Part shown: positions 1-5,923 of the stretch, piece by piece
Layout of the letters: the number at the start of each line of letters is the position of its first letter
Position numbering within the stretch: the first letter of the stretch is position 1
Source: a virus
IMG/VR virus record: IMGVR_UViG_3300033978_000202
Coordinates: 1-63,364 of that record
Length of the DNA: 63,364 nucleotides
Direction: 5' to 3' (one strand)
Translations under genes and position numbers: made by a program
The notes under the pieces: generated by a model
Seen by the model: the letters and a program-made list of their open reading frames with translations, nothing else
What the model was told of the DNA's origin: nothing
The model's database searches: none

Positions 1-230
1 ATATACCGGTTTTGCGCAGATGGACCCGATCCGAAAACGACTTTGTTTTGAAGGGGTGGGGGTCTGAAATGGTCGGGCTCTTGCGGATTTTTTGCCTTTT
101 TCCCTCCTGCTCCTGCGCCCTGCTCCTGCTCCCTGTCTTGCGTCCGCTCCTCCTCCCCTCCGGTCCTCCGGTTACCGGTCACCGGCTGCCGGTCCTCCTC
201 CGGTTGCGCCCCTCCTCCCCTCCGCCCTGT
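1..230. repeat. Left copy of the terminal direct repeat
   Basis: This stretch is repeated at the right end of the window with one difference: here the hexamer CTCCTG occurs twice in tandem (104-115), there three times. The duplication means the molecule is circular, circularly permuted or terminally redundant. The repeat holds a pyrimidine-rich tract and a CCGG array, and I do not accept an ORF in it. The copy ends two bases inside the 16-bp quasi-palindrome at 229-244. It could be an assembly overlap of a circular map or a true short terminal repeat; the sequence alone cannot decide. Confidence 0.95.
160..203. repeat. CCGG array with 7-bp periodicity
   Basis: CCGG occurs at 160, 168, 175, 182, 189 and 200. 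The four from 168 to 189 are spaced exactly 7 bp apart (CCGG-TTA-CCGG-TCA-CCGG-CTG-CCGG), and the array includes the palindromes GGTTACC and GGTCACC. It lies in the noncoding divergent region between the leftward and rightward gene arms, a position typical of iterons or operators. The array recurs in the right terminal repeat. Function as an origin or binding site is inference. Confidence 0.55.
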
Positions 231-244
231 GTCTTCAAAGACAC
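229..244 (+). repeat. 16-bp quasi-palindrome GTGTCTTCAAAGACAC, copy 1
   Basis: The arms are seven bases (GTGTCTT/AAGACAC) around a central CA. This is one of eight exact copies in the window. It lies in the noncoding divergent control region, right at the edge of the terminal repeat. Flanking bases are not conserved among copies, so the element is exactly 16 bp. Confidence 0.9.
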
Positions 245-399
245 TAAAAAGAATTAAGAGAAGACGAGAGGAGCGAGGCTACCTCCCCTCCCCTGTCTGA
301 ATGTGCAAACAATTGACAGGGATTGAACACAGGTTAAACATCTGAAAAACAGAACGTGGAAAACGTGTGAAAAATAATTTTGAAAAAAAGTAAATAAAA
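245..399. other. Noncoding divergent region, left part
   Basis: After a purine-rich stretch (250-275) the sequence becomes A/T-rich toward the promoter at 400-430. I see no ORF, tRNA or clear terminator here. Joined with the terminal repeat it forms the divergent region between the leftward gene starting at 63072 and the rightward gene starting at 450. Confidence 0.6.
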
Positions 400-430
400 T
401 TTGGAATGAACGAGAATTGAACTATATTTG
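400..430 (+). promoter_or_regulatory. Bacteroidetes-type promoter of the early plus arm
   Basis: TTTG at 400-403, 19 bases, then TATATTTG at 423-430. This matches the -33/-7 consensus of Bacteroidetes sigma factor (TTG/TAnnTTTG) exactly. Transcription would start near 437, about a dozen bases before the ATG at 450. It is the likely first promoter of the plus arm. Confidence 0.8.
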
Positions 431-449
431 ATAAAATTTTATACACACT

Positions 450-1037
450 ATGAGCAATCTACTACGAATCGAGGCTGACTTTCTCCGCAGGTCGGAGGTC
501 GCTTCAGCCCTGCGCTTGCAGGAGGTGCGCACGATACAGCGCACCATCACCAACGCAAAGAAGAAAAAATTTGAGCAATCTCTCGCCCTGTCTCAGCACG
601 TAAGCGCAGCGTTCACGTGGTTCAAGTCTGACGAGGGTCAGGCAAAGTTCAGGGAGGAGGGCATCTCGTGGACGGCTGAAGACTTTGGGCTCAAGGTCTT
701 CGGATGGCAAAAGTCATTTTTTTACAAGATGGTCAAGGTCGCTGCTGTACCTGCTGAGGTAGTCGAGCGCTACAGCGCACAGGCTGACGAGAGTGGCGAA
801 GATGCTCAGCGCTCAGTCGAGGAGCTCCTCAGTTTTGCAAGGGCTGCGGAAAGTGGCACAGATGGCGGTGGAGAAGATGCTCAGCCACGTGCTGAGGTAG
901 TGCTCAGCCTGTCGTTCAATCATCCTGACGGAAAGGTCACCCTGAAAATTGATGATGCAGGGCAGGTGAAAATCAAAGGGGCTGAGAGTCTCGAGCAGGT
1001 GCGCAACGTATTAAACCAATTTCTAAACCAATTCTAA
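450..1037 (+). CDS. Hypothetical protein, first gene of the plus arm
   Basis: This is a 195-residue protein I do not recognise. The N-terminal 110 residues are mixed charged helix, with many Lys and Arg near 25-40 and an aromatic patch near 85-95. An acidic Ser/Gly/Glu linker containing the repeated string GEDAQ follows (two copies), and then a 45-residue C-terminal segment that looks like a small beta domain. The ATG sits close behind the promoter, and the leader ATACACACTATG is the same as that of the next gene, 12 bp downstream. The first position in the early arm suggests a regulator or host-takeover protein, but that is inference. Confidence 0.75.
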   Translation: MSNLLRIEADFLRRSEVASALRLQEVRTIQRTITNAKKKKFEQSLALSQHVSAAFTWFKSDEGQAKFREEGISWTAEDFGLKVFGWQKSFFYKMVKVAAVPAEVVERYSAQADESGEDAQRSVEELLSFARAAESGTDGGGEDAQPRAEVVLSLSFNHPDGKVTLKIDDAGQVKIKGAESLEQVRNVLNQFLNQF

Positions 1038-1049
1038 ACCATACACACT

Positions 1050-1931
1050 ATGCAAACAGGTATCATCTACAGAAACACAGGAGAGCGTTCACGTGGTCAG
1101 ATAGCGCACTATCACGGAAAGCCATCACCCCTGCATCACGGCAAGACTCCGCACAGGGCTGACATCGCAGGGCTCAAGAAAGCCGAACAGCGCAACGTGC
1201 TGCATTTTGACGGCAGCGAGTACAGCAGCAGGTTCACCATCGGCTTCGAGATTGAGAAAAACAGCCTACACAGGGCAGCGGTGAAAGAGTATCCGCTCCT
1301 GTGCGGTTTCGAGCGTGACGGCTCGTGCGGTTACGAGGCGGTGACCCACATTTTGCCCCTCCTCCCTGCAGGTCAGTGGCGCAACAAGGTCTTCGACCTG
1401 TTCGTACAGGCTGAGAAGATTATTGATGACAGGTACAGCCCCTCAGACAAAAAATGTGGCGGTCACATCACAGTGGCTGTGCAAGGGCTGACAGGTGACG
1501 AGCTCAGGGAGAAAATCCGCAAGAACTGCGGTATCATCCTCGCCCTGTTCCGTAAGCGGCTCGATAACAGCTACTGCAATCACAACAGGAGGCTGCAGGG
1601 TAACAATGAGAGCAGCCACGCAGGTGGGTGGCATCACAAGTATCAGACAGCCCTCGTAAAGGGCAACACGCTTGAGTTTCGCCTCCCCTCACGTGTCGAG
1701 AGTGTCAAGCAAATGATTCGCAGGTACGAGCTGTTTTACGAGGTGGTGAACTTTTCAATCAACAGCCCGAGCGGTAGCCACGATGCACTGCTCAAGCGCA
1801 TCGACCCCATCATCCTGTCAATGTACAACGGAGACAGGGCTAAGGCTGACGAGGTGCTGCGCCTATCAAAGCATTTCCGCAAGTACATCATCACAGGGGA
1901 GAGACATCAGGACATCATCCCCTTTGTCTGA
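1050..1931 (+). CDS. Putative amidoligase (COOH-NH2 ligase, Amidoligase_2-like)
   Basis: This 293-residue protein carries the motif order of the glutamine-synthetase-fold amidoligases. These are GFEIE (65-69), ERDGS plus GYE (88-96), GGH followed by beta strand (137-145), and the late NTLEFRLPSRV (206-216), whose Glu and Arg resemble the family's TxExR motif. The family is expected to form amide bonds between a carboxylate and an amine using ATP. Pfam's note on this family describes neighbours that are glutamine-amidotransferase-like or Aig2 cyclotransferase proteins. Both activities are encoded 1.6 kb downstream at 3525-4625. The substrate is unknown. A 16-bp quasi-palindrome and a hammerhead ribozyme follow the stop codon within 40 bp. 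Confidence 0.75.
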   Translation: MQTGIIYRNTGERSRGQIAHYHGKPSPLHHGKTPHRADIAGLKKAEQRNVLHFDGSEYSSRFTIGFEIEKNSLHRAAVKEYPLLCGFERDGSCGYEAVTHILPLLPAGQWRNKVFDLFVQAEKIIDDRYSPSDKKCGGHITVAVQGLTGDELREKIRKNCGIILALFRKRLDNSYCNHNRRLQGNNESSHAGGWHHKYQTALVKGNTLEFRLPSRVESVKQMIRRYELFYEVVNFSINSPSGSHDALLKRIDPIILSMYNGDRAKADEVLRLSKHFRKYIITGERHQDIIPFV

Positions 1932-1944
1932 GGGGAGAGGGGCG

Positions 1945-1960
1945 GTGTCTTCAAAGACAC
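1945..1960 (+). repeat. 16-bp quasi-palindrome, copy 2
   Basis: Exact GTGTCTTCAAAGACAC, 13 bases after the amidoligase stop and 6 bases before the first hammerhead ribozyme. In RNA it would fold as its own hairpin next to the ribozyme. Confidence 0.9.
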
Positions 1961-1966
1961 TGCTCC

Positions 1967-2019
1967 TGCTGTCTCAGCGTGTGTGCGCTGACTGACGAGC
2001 TCCAAAGAGCGAAACAGCA
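1967..2019 (+). ncRNA. Hammerhead ribozyme, type III
   Basis: The complete hammerhead core is present. Stem III pairs TGCTG (1967-1971) with CAGCA (2015-2019), continued by the required U1972-A2014 pair. C1973 is the cleavage-site base. Stem I is TCAGCG (1974-1979)/CGCTGA (1986-1991) with loop TGTGTG. The core CTGACGA is at 1992-1998. Stem II is GCTC/GAGC (1999-2002/2007-2010) with loop CAAA, and the core closes with GAAA at 2011-2014. The RNA enters and leaves through stem III, hence type III. Predicted self-cleavage after C1973 separates the amidoligase message from the membrane-protein ORF downstream. Every conserved core position matches; activity is not shown. Confidence 0.9.
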
Positions 2020-2040
2020 AACCATAAAAATCTAAACACA

Positions 2041-2274
2041 ATGACAAAGCAAACCATCCTCACCATCATCCTTGCCATCATCCCATCTTATCTGTCGCTG
2101 TTCTGTTCAGCGCAGGGGGCAACCATCCTGCTGTGCGCAACCACAATGATCGGGATTATCATCACAGGTGCGCTCAGTGACGAGCACAAACTGACGGACA
2201 AACTTCGCTTAGCGTGGATACTGCACTTGCTTAGTGTGTGCGGTGCGGTAGCCTTTCACAATATCGCAGGTTAA
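2041..2274 (+). CDS. Small membrane protein between two hammerhead ribozymes
   Basis: This 77-residue protein is almost entirely hydrophobic. One segment is at about 5-22, a second at about 27-45, then a charged turn (DEHKLTDK), then a third at about 57-73. The family is unknown. Size and topology would suit a small holin-like or membrane-targeting protein, but nothing specific supports that. The ORF starts 21 bases after the type III hammerhead and its TAA lies within stem I of the type I hammerhead. Ribozyme cleavage would therefore excise this gene on its own 343-nt RNA. Confidence 0.75.
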   Translation: MTKQTILTIILAIIPSYLSLFCSAQGATILLCATTMIGIIITGALSDEHKLTDKLRLAWILHLLSVCGAVAFHNIAG

Positions 2275-2329
2275 CTGACGAGCTGTGAATCAGCGAAACG
2301 GGAGCTCGCTCCCGTCTTAACCAAATTGT
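2258..2329 (+). ncRNA. Hammerhead ribozyme, type I
   Basis: Stem I inner helix is GGTTAA (2269-2274)/TTAACC (2317-2322). It is extended, across an internal loop of six and two bases, by ACAAT (2258-2262)/ATTGT (2325-2329). Core CTGACGA is at 2275-2281. Stem II is GCTG/CAGC (2282-2285/2291-2294) with loop TGAAT. GAAA is at 2295-2298. Stem III is CGGGAG/CTCCCG (2299-2304/2309-2314) with loop CTCG. U2315 pairs A2298 and C2316 is the cleavage base (GUC). The open ends lie in stem I, making it type I. The stem I internal loop is where known type I ribozymes contact loop II. Predicted cleavage is 20 bases before the next ATG. Confidence 0.93.
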
Positions 2330-2336
2330 AAGCACT

Positions 2337-2882
2337 ATGCGCAAAATCACAGAGCAAATCGTGCGCTCTTTCCTGAGAGGAGAGAATCGCACCATCGGCA
2401 ACAGCCGGAGCGAGAACGGGTCGCTGTTCCTGTTCGACAATCGTATCGCTGAGTACAGAGGCAGCGAGTTATGGATAACCAACGCAGGGTGGACAAGCAA
2501 TACCACAAAGGAGCGGCTCAACGCCCTTCCCGGGGTTCGCATCCATCAGCGCAGAGGCGAGTGGTATCTGAACGACATTGCGTGGGATGGTGGATGGGTT
2601 CACGTGGGGTCGTACACAGGCAGCGTGGATGAGGAGGTGGAATTTGATATGACAAGCAGGTGGATGGACGCAGGGTACAGCAGACCAAATTATGCGGTGT
2701 TCCATACCCATAACGAAGCGGAGCTGAGCCAAATCGAGTTCATCCTGAACGAGGCAGGGATACCAAATCGCAGACACGAGACAGACACAGATGGTCGGTG
2801 GCTGCCCAACCACTTCATCGTGGTGCTGCCTCAAGATATTGACAATTCAGTCGCATTAATCACTAAAAATCTATACCAATGA
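2337..2882 (+). CDS. Conserved phage hypothetical (DUF8033-like N-terminus)
   Basis: This is a 181-residue soluble protein. The first 90 residues (asparagine/tryptophan-rich, with WITNAGWTSNTTKERLNALP near 46-65 and WYLNDIAWDGGWVHV near 76-90) resemble a small domain often seen in Bacteroidetes phage hypothetical proteins. I recall it as DUF8033, but the label needs a search. The second half (about 95-180) is a separate mixed alpha/beta region. The start lies 20 bases after the predicted cleavage site of the type I hammerhead, so its message would begin with a 5'-hydroxyl. It overlaps the next gene by 4 bases. Function is unknown. Confidence 0.75.
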   Translation: MRKITEQIVRSFLRGENRTIGNSRSENGSLFLFDNRIAEYRGSELWITNAGWTSNTTKERLNALPGVRIHQRRGEWYLNDIAWDGGWVHVGSYTGSVDEEVEFDMTSRWMDAGYSRPNYAVFHTHNEAELSQIEFILNEAGIPNRRHETDTDGRWLPNHFIVVLPQDIDNSVALITKNLYQ

Positions 2883-3256
2883 TTAGAATCATCCGAGAGG
2901 CACGTATTGAGCATTGCACTGAGTACTCTCTCAACTTCGACACAGACAGAAACGGAGGCTATGCCTTCGACTGCAATCACAAAGGCGAGGTGTTTGATAT
3001 ATCACCCGAGGGTCAGCGCAACTATGAGCGCTGCCTGAGCGGTGAGGTCAAGACTATTCGCCCCCCATACATCAGAGAGCGCAACTACACAAAGCATACC
3101 TATGCGGTAGGTGAGTGCTACTGCGGTGCGCCTGTAGAGCTACAGCCCGACAGCGAAGGGCTGTGCTATTGTCACTGCGGACAGGGCTATAACACAGCAG
3201 GACAGAGCATACGCCCACGCTCAGAGTGGGAGGAGAGATATGAGGATGACTATTAA
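2879..3256 (+). CDS. Hypothetical protein with a Cys-rich C-terminal knuckle
   Basis: This 125-residue protein starts at an ATG that overlaps the previous stop by 4 bases. The C-terminal part holds ECYCGAP and, about 16 residues later, CYCHCGQGY. This spacing could bind one zinc ion. The rest is polar with no recognised domain. It lies in the accessory block and no function can be assigned. Confidence 0.65.
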   Translation: MIRIIREARIEHCTEYSLNFDTDRNGGYAFDCNHKGEVFDISPEGQRNYERCLSGEVKTIRPPYIRERNYTKHTYAVGECYCGAPVELQPDSEGLCYCHCGQGYNTAGQSIRPRSEWEERYEDDY

Positions 3257-3275
3257 TAAACCAAACCAAAGCAAT

Positions 3276-3434
3276 ATGGAGCGTGAGTTTTTATACAAAG
3301 TTTTCTATGGTAAGGTGCTCGTCAAAACTATAGTCGCCCACACAAGGTGGGAGGCAATTGAGTTAGTCTATAGCAGACTGATTGGCGAGTATCCTCACCT
3401 CATTCGGAGTCAGTTTAAGGCAAAAAGAATTTGA
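3276..3434 (+). CDS. Hypothetical 52-residue protein
   Basis: I chose the start at 3276 because it follows the A-rich leader typical of this genome. The upstream ATG at 3240 would overlap the previous gene and add a low-quality tail. The product is a small basic protein beginning MEREFLYKVFYG, with no recognised domain. The promoter for the next gene overlaps its last codons. Confidence 0.6.
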   Translation: MEREFLYKVFYGKVLVKTIVAHTRWEAIELVYSRLIGEYPHLIRSQFKAKRI

Positions 3435-3460
3435 TATGTTCAGAAATTGTCGTATCTTTG
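3430..3460 (+). promoter_or_regulatory. Bacteroidetes-type promoter before the glutaminase fusion gene
   Basis: TTTG at 3430-3433, 19 bases, TATCTTTG at 3453-3460: an exact match to the -33/-7 consensus. The predicted start near 3467 would give a leader of about 58 bases containing quasi-palindrome copy 3. This unit can therefore be expressed separately from the genes upstream. Confidence 0.8.
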
Positions 3461-3488
3461 TCTATCTTTAGTTCATTAATCGGGTTCT

Positions 3489-3504
3489 GTGTCTTCAAAG
3501 ACAC
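3489..3504 (+). repeat. 16-bp quasi-palindrome, copy 3
   Basis: Exact GTGTCTTCAAAGACAC in the predicted 5' untranslated leader of the glutaminase-cyclotransferase gene, 20 bases before its ATG and about 28 bases after the -7 box. The position would suit an operator or an RNA hairpin. Confidence 0.9.
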
Positions 3505-3524
3505 TGCCCACAAACCTAAACACT

Positions 3525-4625
3525 ATGTGCGTAATCATTATCAAGCAACAGGGTCAGCGCCTACCCAAAGAGGTCGCAAAGACATCAGGCAGGGTCAATC
3601 CTCACGGACTCGGGGTCATTTGGATGGACACGTTTGAGATAACTTATCACAAGTCGAAAGACTACAAGGTGCTCGACACAGAGCGCCCTTTCATTGCCCA
3701 CTTCAGGTACGCCACAGTGGGTGCAATCGGCATCGAGAACACGCACCCATTCCCCTGCGGTGCAAACAAAAATGAGTGGCTGATGATGAACGGCACAATC
3801 TATGGTAAGGGCAACAAGACTGAGTGTGACACGAAGGTGCTCGCTCGGGAGCTCGGCAACAAGCCACGCCACACGTGGAAGAAAGAGCTCGAGCAATACC
3901 CCTGCAGGTTCGTATCAGTCAACGTGCGTAATCGCAGCTACCAAATCTATAACAAAGAGCTGTGGGTTCAGAGGGATGGTATATGGTACAGCAAAGCCAA
4001 CGTGCTCGAGGAGCATCTCGTGGCTGTCTATGGGACGCTCAAGAAGGGTCACGGCAACTACTATCATCACCTGACTGAGAGCAAGTTCATCGGCAAGGGT
4101 GTAACCAAAGACAAGTATCCGCTCATCGTAGAGGGGCTGCCATATTTAATCGAGGAGAAGGGCAAGGGCTACAATGTAGAGGTCGAGGTGTTCAAGGTTG
4201 ACGATGACACGTTCAAAGACCTTGATGCGCTTGAGGGGCATCCAAATTGGTATCAGCGTAAGCAGATACCTGTCAAGCTAAAGGATGGCAAGGTTCTCAC
4301 CTGTTGGGTGTACTTCAATCCGACCAAGACAAGCAAAGGTCGCAAGATGCACAAGTCGTACACAGGTCAGAGCTACCGGCAAGAGCCTGCGAAATCGTGG
4401 CAGCCTGCGTTCACATTTTGGGAGCCACAGCGCACAATTGACGAGCCGATAGTTGACGAGCTGCAGCTACCTGACGACCAAGAGTTCACCGTAGCTGAGG
4501 AGTGCCCTGTCTGTATCAATTGTTTCAACGACCTTGAGCACGACTTCTATGGCAACTACTACTGCAAAGCCTGTGGTGAGTGGTTCAGTGAGAATGAAAT
4601 CATTAAATTCGGATGCGCAAACTAA
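3525..4625 (+). CDS. Class II glutamine amidotransferase - gamma-glutamylcyclotransferase (AIG2-like) - zinc ribbon fusion
   Basis: The protein is 366 residues from the ATG at 3525. That start places Cys2 right after Met, as the N-terminal nucleophile of class II glutaminases requires; a longer GTG start at 3489 would bury it. Domain 1 (1-150) shows HFRYATVG (59-66), NTHPF (72-76) and MMNGTI (87-92), the Ntn-glutaminase signature that releases ammonia from glutamine. Domain 2 (about 163-275) shows VYGTLKKG (168-175) and LDALEGHP (233-240), where Glu237 is the expected catalytic acid of the cyclotransferase fold. The tail has C327, C330, C347 and C350 (CPVC...CKAC), a zinc ribbon. With the amidoligase at 1050 it forms a putative amide-forming and amide-cleaving module. 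The substrate is unknown. Confidence 0.8.
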   Translation: MCVIIIKQQGQRLPKEVAKTSGRVNPHGLGVIWMDTFEITYHKSKDYKVLDTERPFIAHFRYATVGAIGIENTHPFPCGANKNEWLMMNGTIYGKGNKTECDTKVLARELGNKPRHTWKKELEQYPCRFVSVNVRNRSYQIYNKELWVQRDGIWYSKANVLEEHLVAVYGTLKKGHGNYYHHLTESKFIGKGVTKDKYPLIVEGLPYLIEEKGKGYNVEVEVFKVDDDTFKDLDALEGHPNWYQRKQIPVKLKDGKVLTCWVYFNPTKTSKGRKMHKSYTGQSYRQEPAKSWQPAFTFWEPQRTIDEPIVDELQLPDDQEFTVAEECPVCINCFNDLEHDFYGNYYCKACGEWFSENEIIKFGCAN

Positions 4626-4630
4626 ATACT

Positions 4631-4822
4631 ATGGCACACATAATAATCCAAGAACAAGAAAACAGAATGGTGAGAATCGACATCGAAGGAGAAGAGAAAG
4701 TACTTGCGTCTATCATAGCTTCGGCTATAATGAAAGACCCACACTTCGGTATCCTCGTGCTGTCGGCACTTGCTGTAATCGCTGAAGAGCAAACTAAATT
4801 CCCTGACATAAACCCAAATTAA
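4631..4822 (+). CDS. Hypothetical small protein
   Basis: This 63-residue protein is read from the ATG at 4631, which follows the leader AAACTAAATACT. An earlier in-frame ATG at 4613 lies inside the preceding gene. The middle (about 25-53) is hydrophobic with a charged break (KDPHFG), so a membrane association is possible. No family is recognised. Confidence 0.6.
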   Translation: MAHIIIQEQENRMVRIDIEGEEKVLASIIASAIMKDPHFGILVLSALAVIAEEQTKFPDINPN

Positions 4823-4827
4823 AAGCT

Positions 4828-5028
4828 ATGACACAGCCAATGGACGAACAAGAAAGACTGATGCTAATTCAGCATCTTATTGACAGACTTCTTTACCTTG
4901 AGGAAGAAAAGCGAAAGGAGTTCTTATCTTATCTCGATGCACTATACTGCGTGTATCCTATACCAAGAGAAATCAAATATGGTAAGGACGCTTTCATCGG
5001 TGCTGATAATTGTGACGAAAATTTTTAA
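4828..5028 (+). CDS. Hypothetical small protein
   Basis: This 66-residue, mostly helical, acidic protein has a heptad-like stretch (ERLMLIQHLIDRLLYLEEE). It lies 5 bases after the previous stop and 3 bases before the next ATG, in a string of small early genes. No function is assigned. Confidence 0.6.
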   Translation: MTQPMDEQERLMLIQHLIDRLLYLEEEKRKEFLSYLDALYCVYPIPREIKYGKDAFIGADNCDENF

Positions 5029-5031
5029 GCT

Positions 5032-5406
5032 ATGGAAAGACAATTACTTGAAGACATCTTTGTTACTGCCCTCGAAGGGGGCAGTAACTATTGGTATCAC
5101 ATCACCGCTGAGACCAATCAGAAAATCAGAAAGGCTGTGCCACGTAGTGAAGACCCTTACTTAGCAACAGCTATGCTCACCGCAATTCTTGATCACGGAG
5201 TGAGCGTAGAGATACACGATGCTGAGAATCCCGACGAGGTTCTCGGGGTGCTGAGCTACGAGAGAATCAAAGAGCAGCTCGAAGACATCGACAGACACCT
5301 TGACTACAGATGGGCGCTTGAGGCGCACCAAGATGAGGTCGGAGATGCAGAGAGCGCAGACATCGTATTCCAATACCTTGTAATGGGAGACGTATGGTTC
5401 TCGTAA
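5032..5406 (+). CDS. Conserved phage hypothetical protein
   Basis: This is a 124-residue acidic protein. The segment ALEGGSNYWYHI near residues 13-24 resembles a motif I have seen in many phage hypothetical proteins of similar length. The C-terminus (IVFQYLVMGDVWF) resembles the end of that family too. Function unknown. It overlaps the next small zinc-ribbon ORF by 13 bases. Confidence 0.7.
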   Translation: MERQLLEDIFVTALEGGSNYWYHITAETNQKIRKAVPRSEDPYLATAMLTAILDHGVSVEIHDAENPDEVLGVLSYERIKEQLEDIDRHLDYRWALEAHQDEVGDAESADIVFQYLVMGDVWFS

Positions 5407-5552
5407 CAGCCAAGTGGATACGCTGCATAGCGTGCAGACGTATGTTCACACAGACAATCTACAAGAGAAAGAAAAGTAAACCTGAGTGTCCACATTGTAA
5501 AAAGATTAATGATGATAGTTCAAACCATACACGAAATCCTAAATCCGTTTGA
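5394..5552 (+). CDS. Tiny zinc-ribbon protein (52 residues)
   Basis: The ORF begins at the ATG at 5394 in another frame from the gene it overlaps. It encodes two CxxC pairs (CIAC near 11-14, CPHC near 32-35) separated by 17 residues rich in Lys and Arg, a compact zinc-ribbon pattern. It overlaps the upstream gene by 13 bases and the downstream gene by 44, which is common in this packed stretch. A small nucleic-acid-binding or protein-binding role is possible. Confidence 0.5.
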   Translation: MVLVTAKWIRCIACRRMFTQTIYKRKKSKPECPHCKKINDDSSNHTRNPKSV

Positions 5553-5739
5553 CGTGGAGACACCGCTCGGTACGGGCACAGCTCTGTTTCTGATAGCAGG
5601 TTCTATTCATTCCAATCCTCAGTTCATCGTACGACTTTACAATAGTGGAGCTGTACGGACTATTGACCAAACCGAAATCACTATCTACGGTAATCCAATG
5701 GACGGGCGTGGATGGGATATTAAATCAACCAATATATGA
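5509..5739 (+). CDS. Hypothetical protein
   Basis: This 76-residue protein could start at either of two adjacent ATGs (5509 or 5512). It is mostly beta-prone (FIVRLYNSGAVRTIDQTEITIYG) with no recognised family. Its stop overlaps the ATG of the next ORF in an ATGA arrangement, which indicates translational coupling. Confidence 0.6.
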   Translation: MMIVQTIHEILNPFDVETPLGTGTALFLIAGSIHSNPQFIVRLYNSGAVRTIDQTEITIYGNPMDGRGWDIKSTNI

Positions 5740-5879
5740 AACAGAGAATCAAACTACTCGGGGAGCTTCTTTACTTCTTCTTTATCGCAACACCGGTATT
5801 CCTGCTGACCATAACAGCAATATACGTGGGGTTCTTTTTCTACGATACCTATAACCTGATAAAAAAAATTAGGAAATAG
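5736..5879 (+). CDS. Tiny single-pass membrane protein (47 residues)
   Basis: ATGA overlap with the preceding gene fixes the start. Residues 11-35 form one strongly hydrophobic segment (LLYFFFIATPVFLLTITAIY), flanked by MKQRIK at the N-terminus and KKIRK at the C-terminus. No family is recognised. Confidence 0.55.
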   Translation: MKQRIKLLGELLYFFFIATPVFLLTITAIYVGFFFYDTYNLIKKIRK

Positions 5880-5923
5880 AAAAGTTTTATACTAATTTTG
5901 TACCAAATCTAATCAAATTAACA

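Noticed and set aside
12-257. 81-codon ORF in the left terminal repeat
   Set aside because: Low-complexity Leu/Pro/Ser/Arg product of a pyrimidine-rich tract; the region is noncoding in character and the frame ends just past the repeat.
784-812. CTGACGA followed by GAAG inside the first gene, hammerhead-like
   Set aside because: No stem II of useful length, the core would need GAAA, and no stem I or III partners are found. It is coding sequence.
4471-4477. Another CTGACGA in the glutaminase fusion gene
   Set aside because: No following stem and GAAA at the required distance.
3489-4625. GTG start at 3489 for the glutaminase fusion gene
   Set aside because: It would place 12 residues before Cys2, which must follow the initiator Met as N-terminal nucleophile; the first bases are also the 16-bp element.
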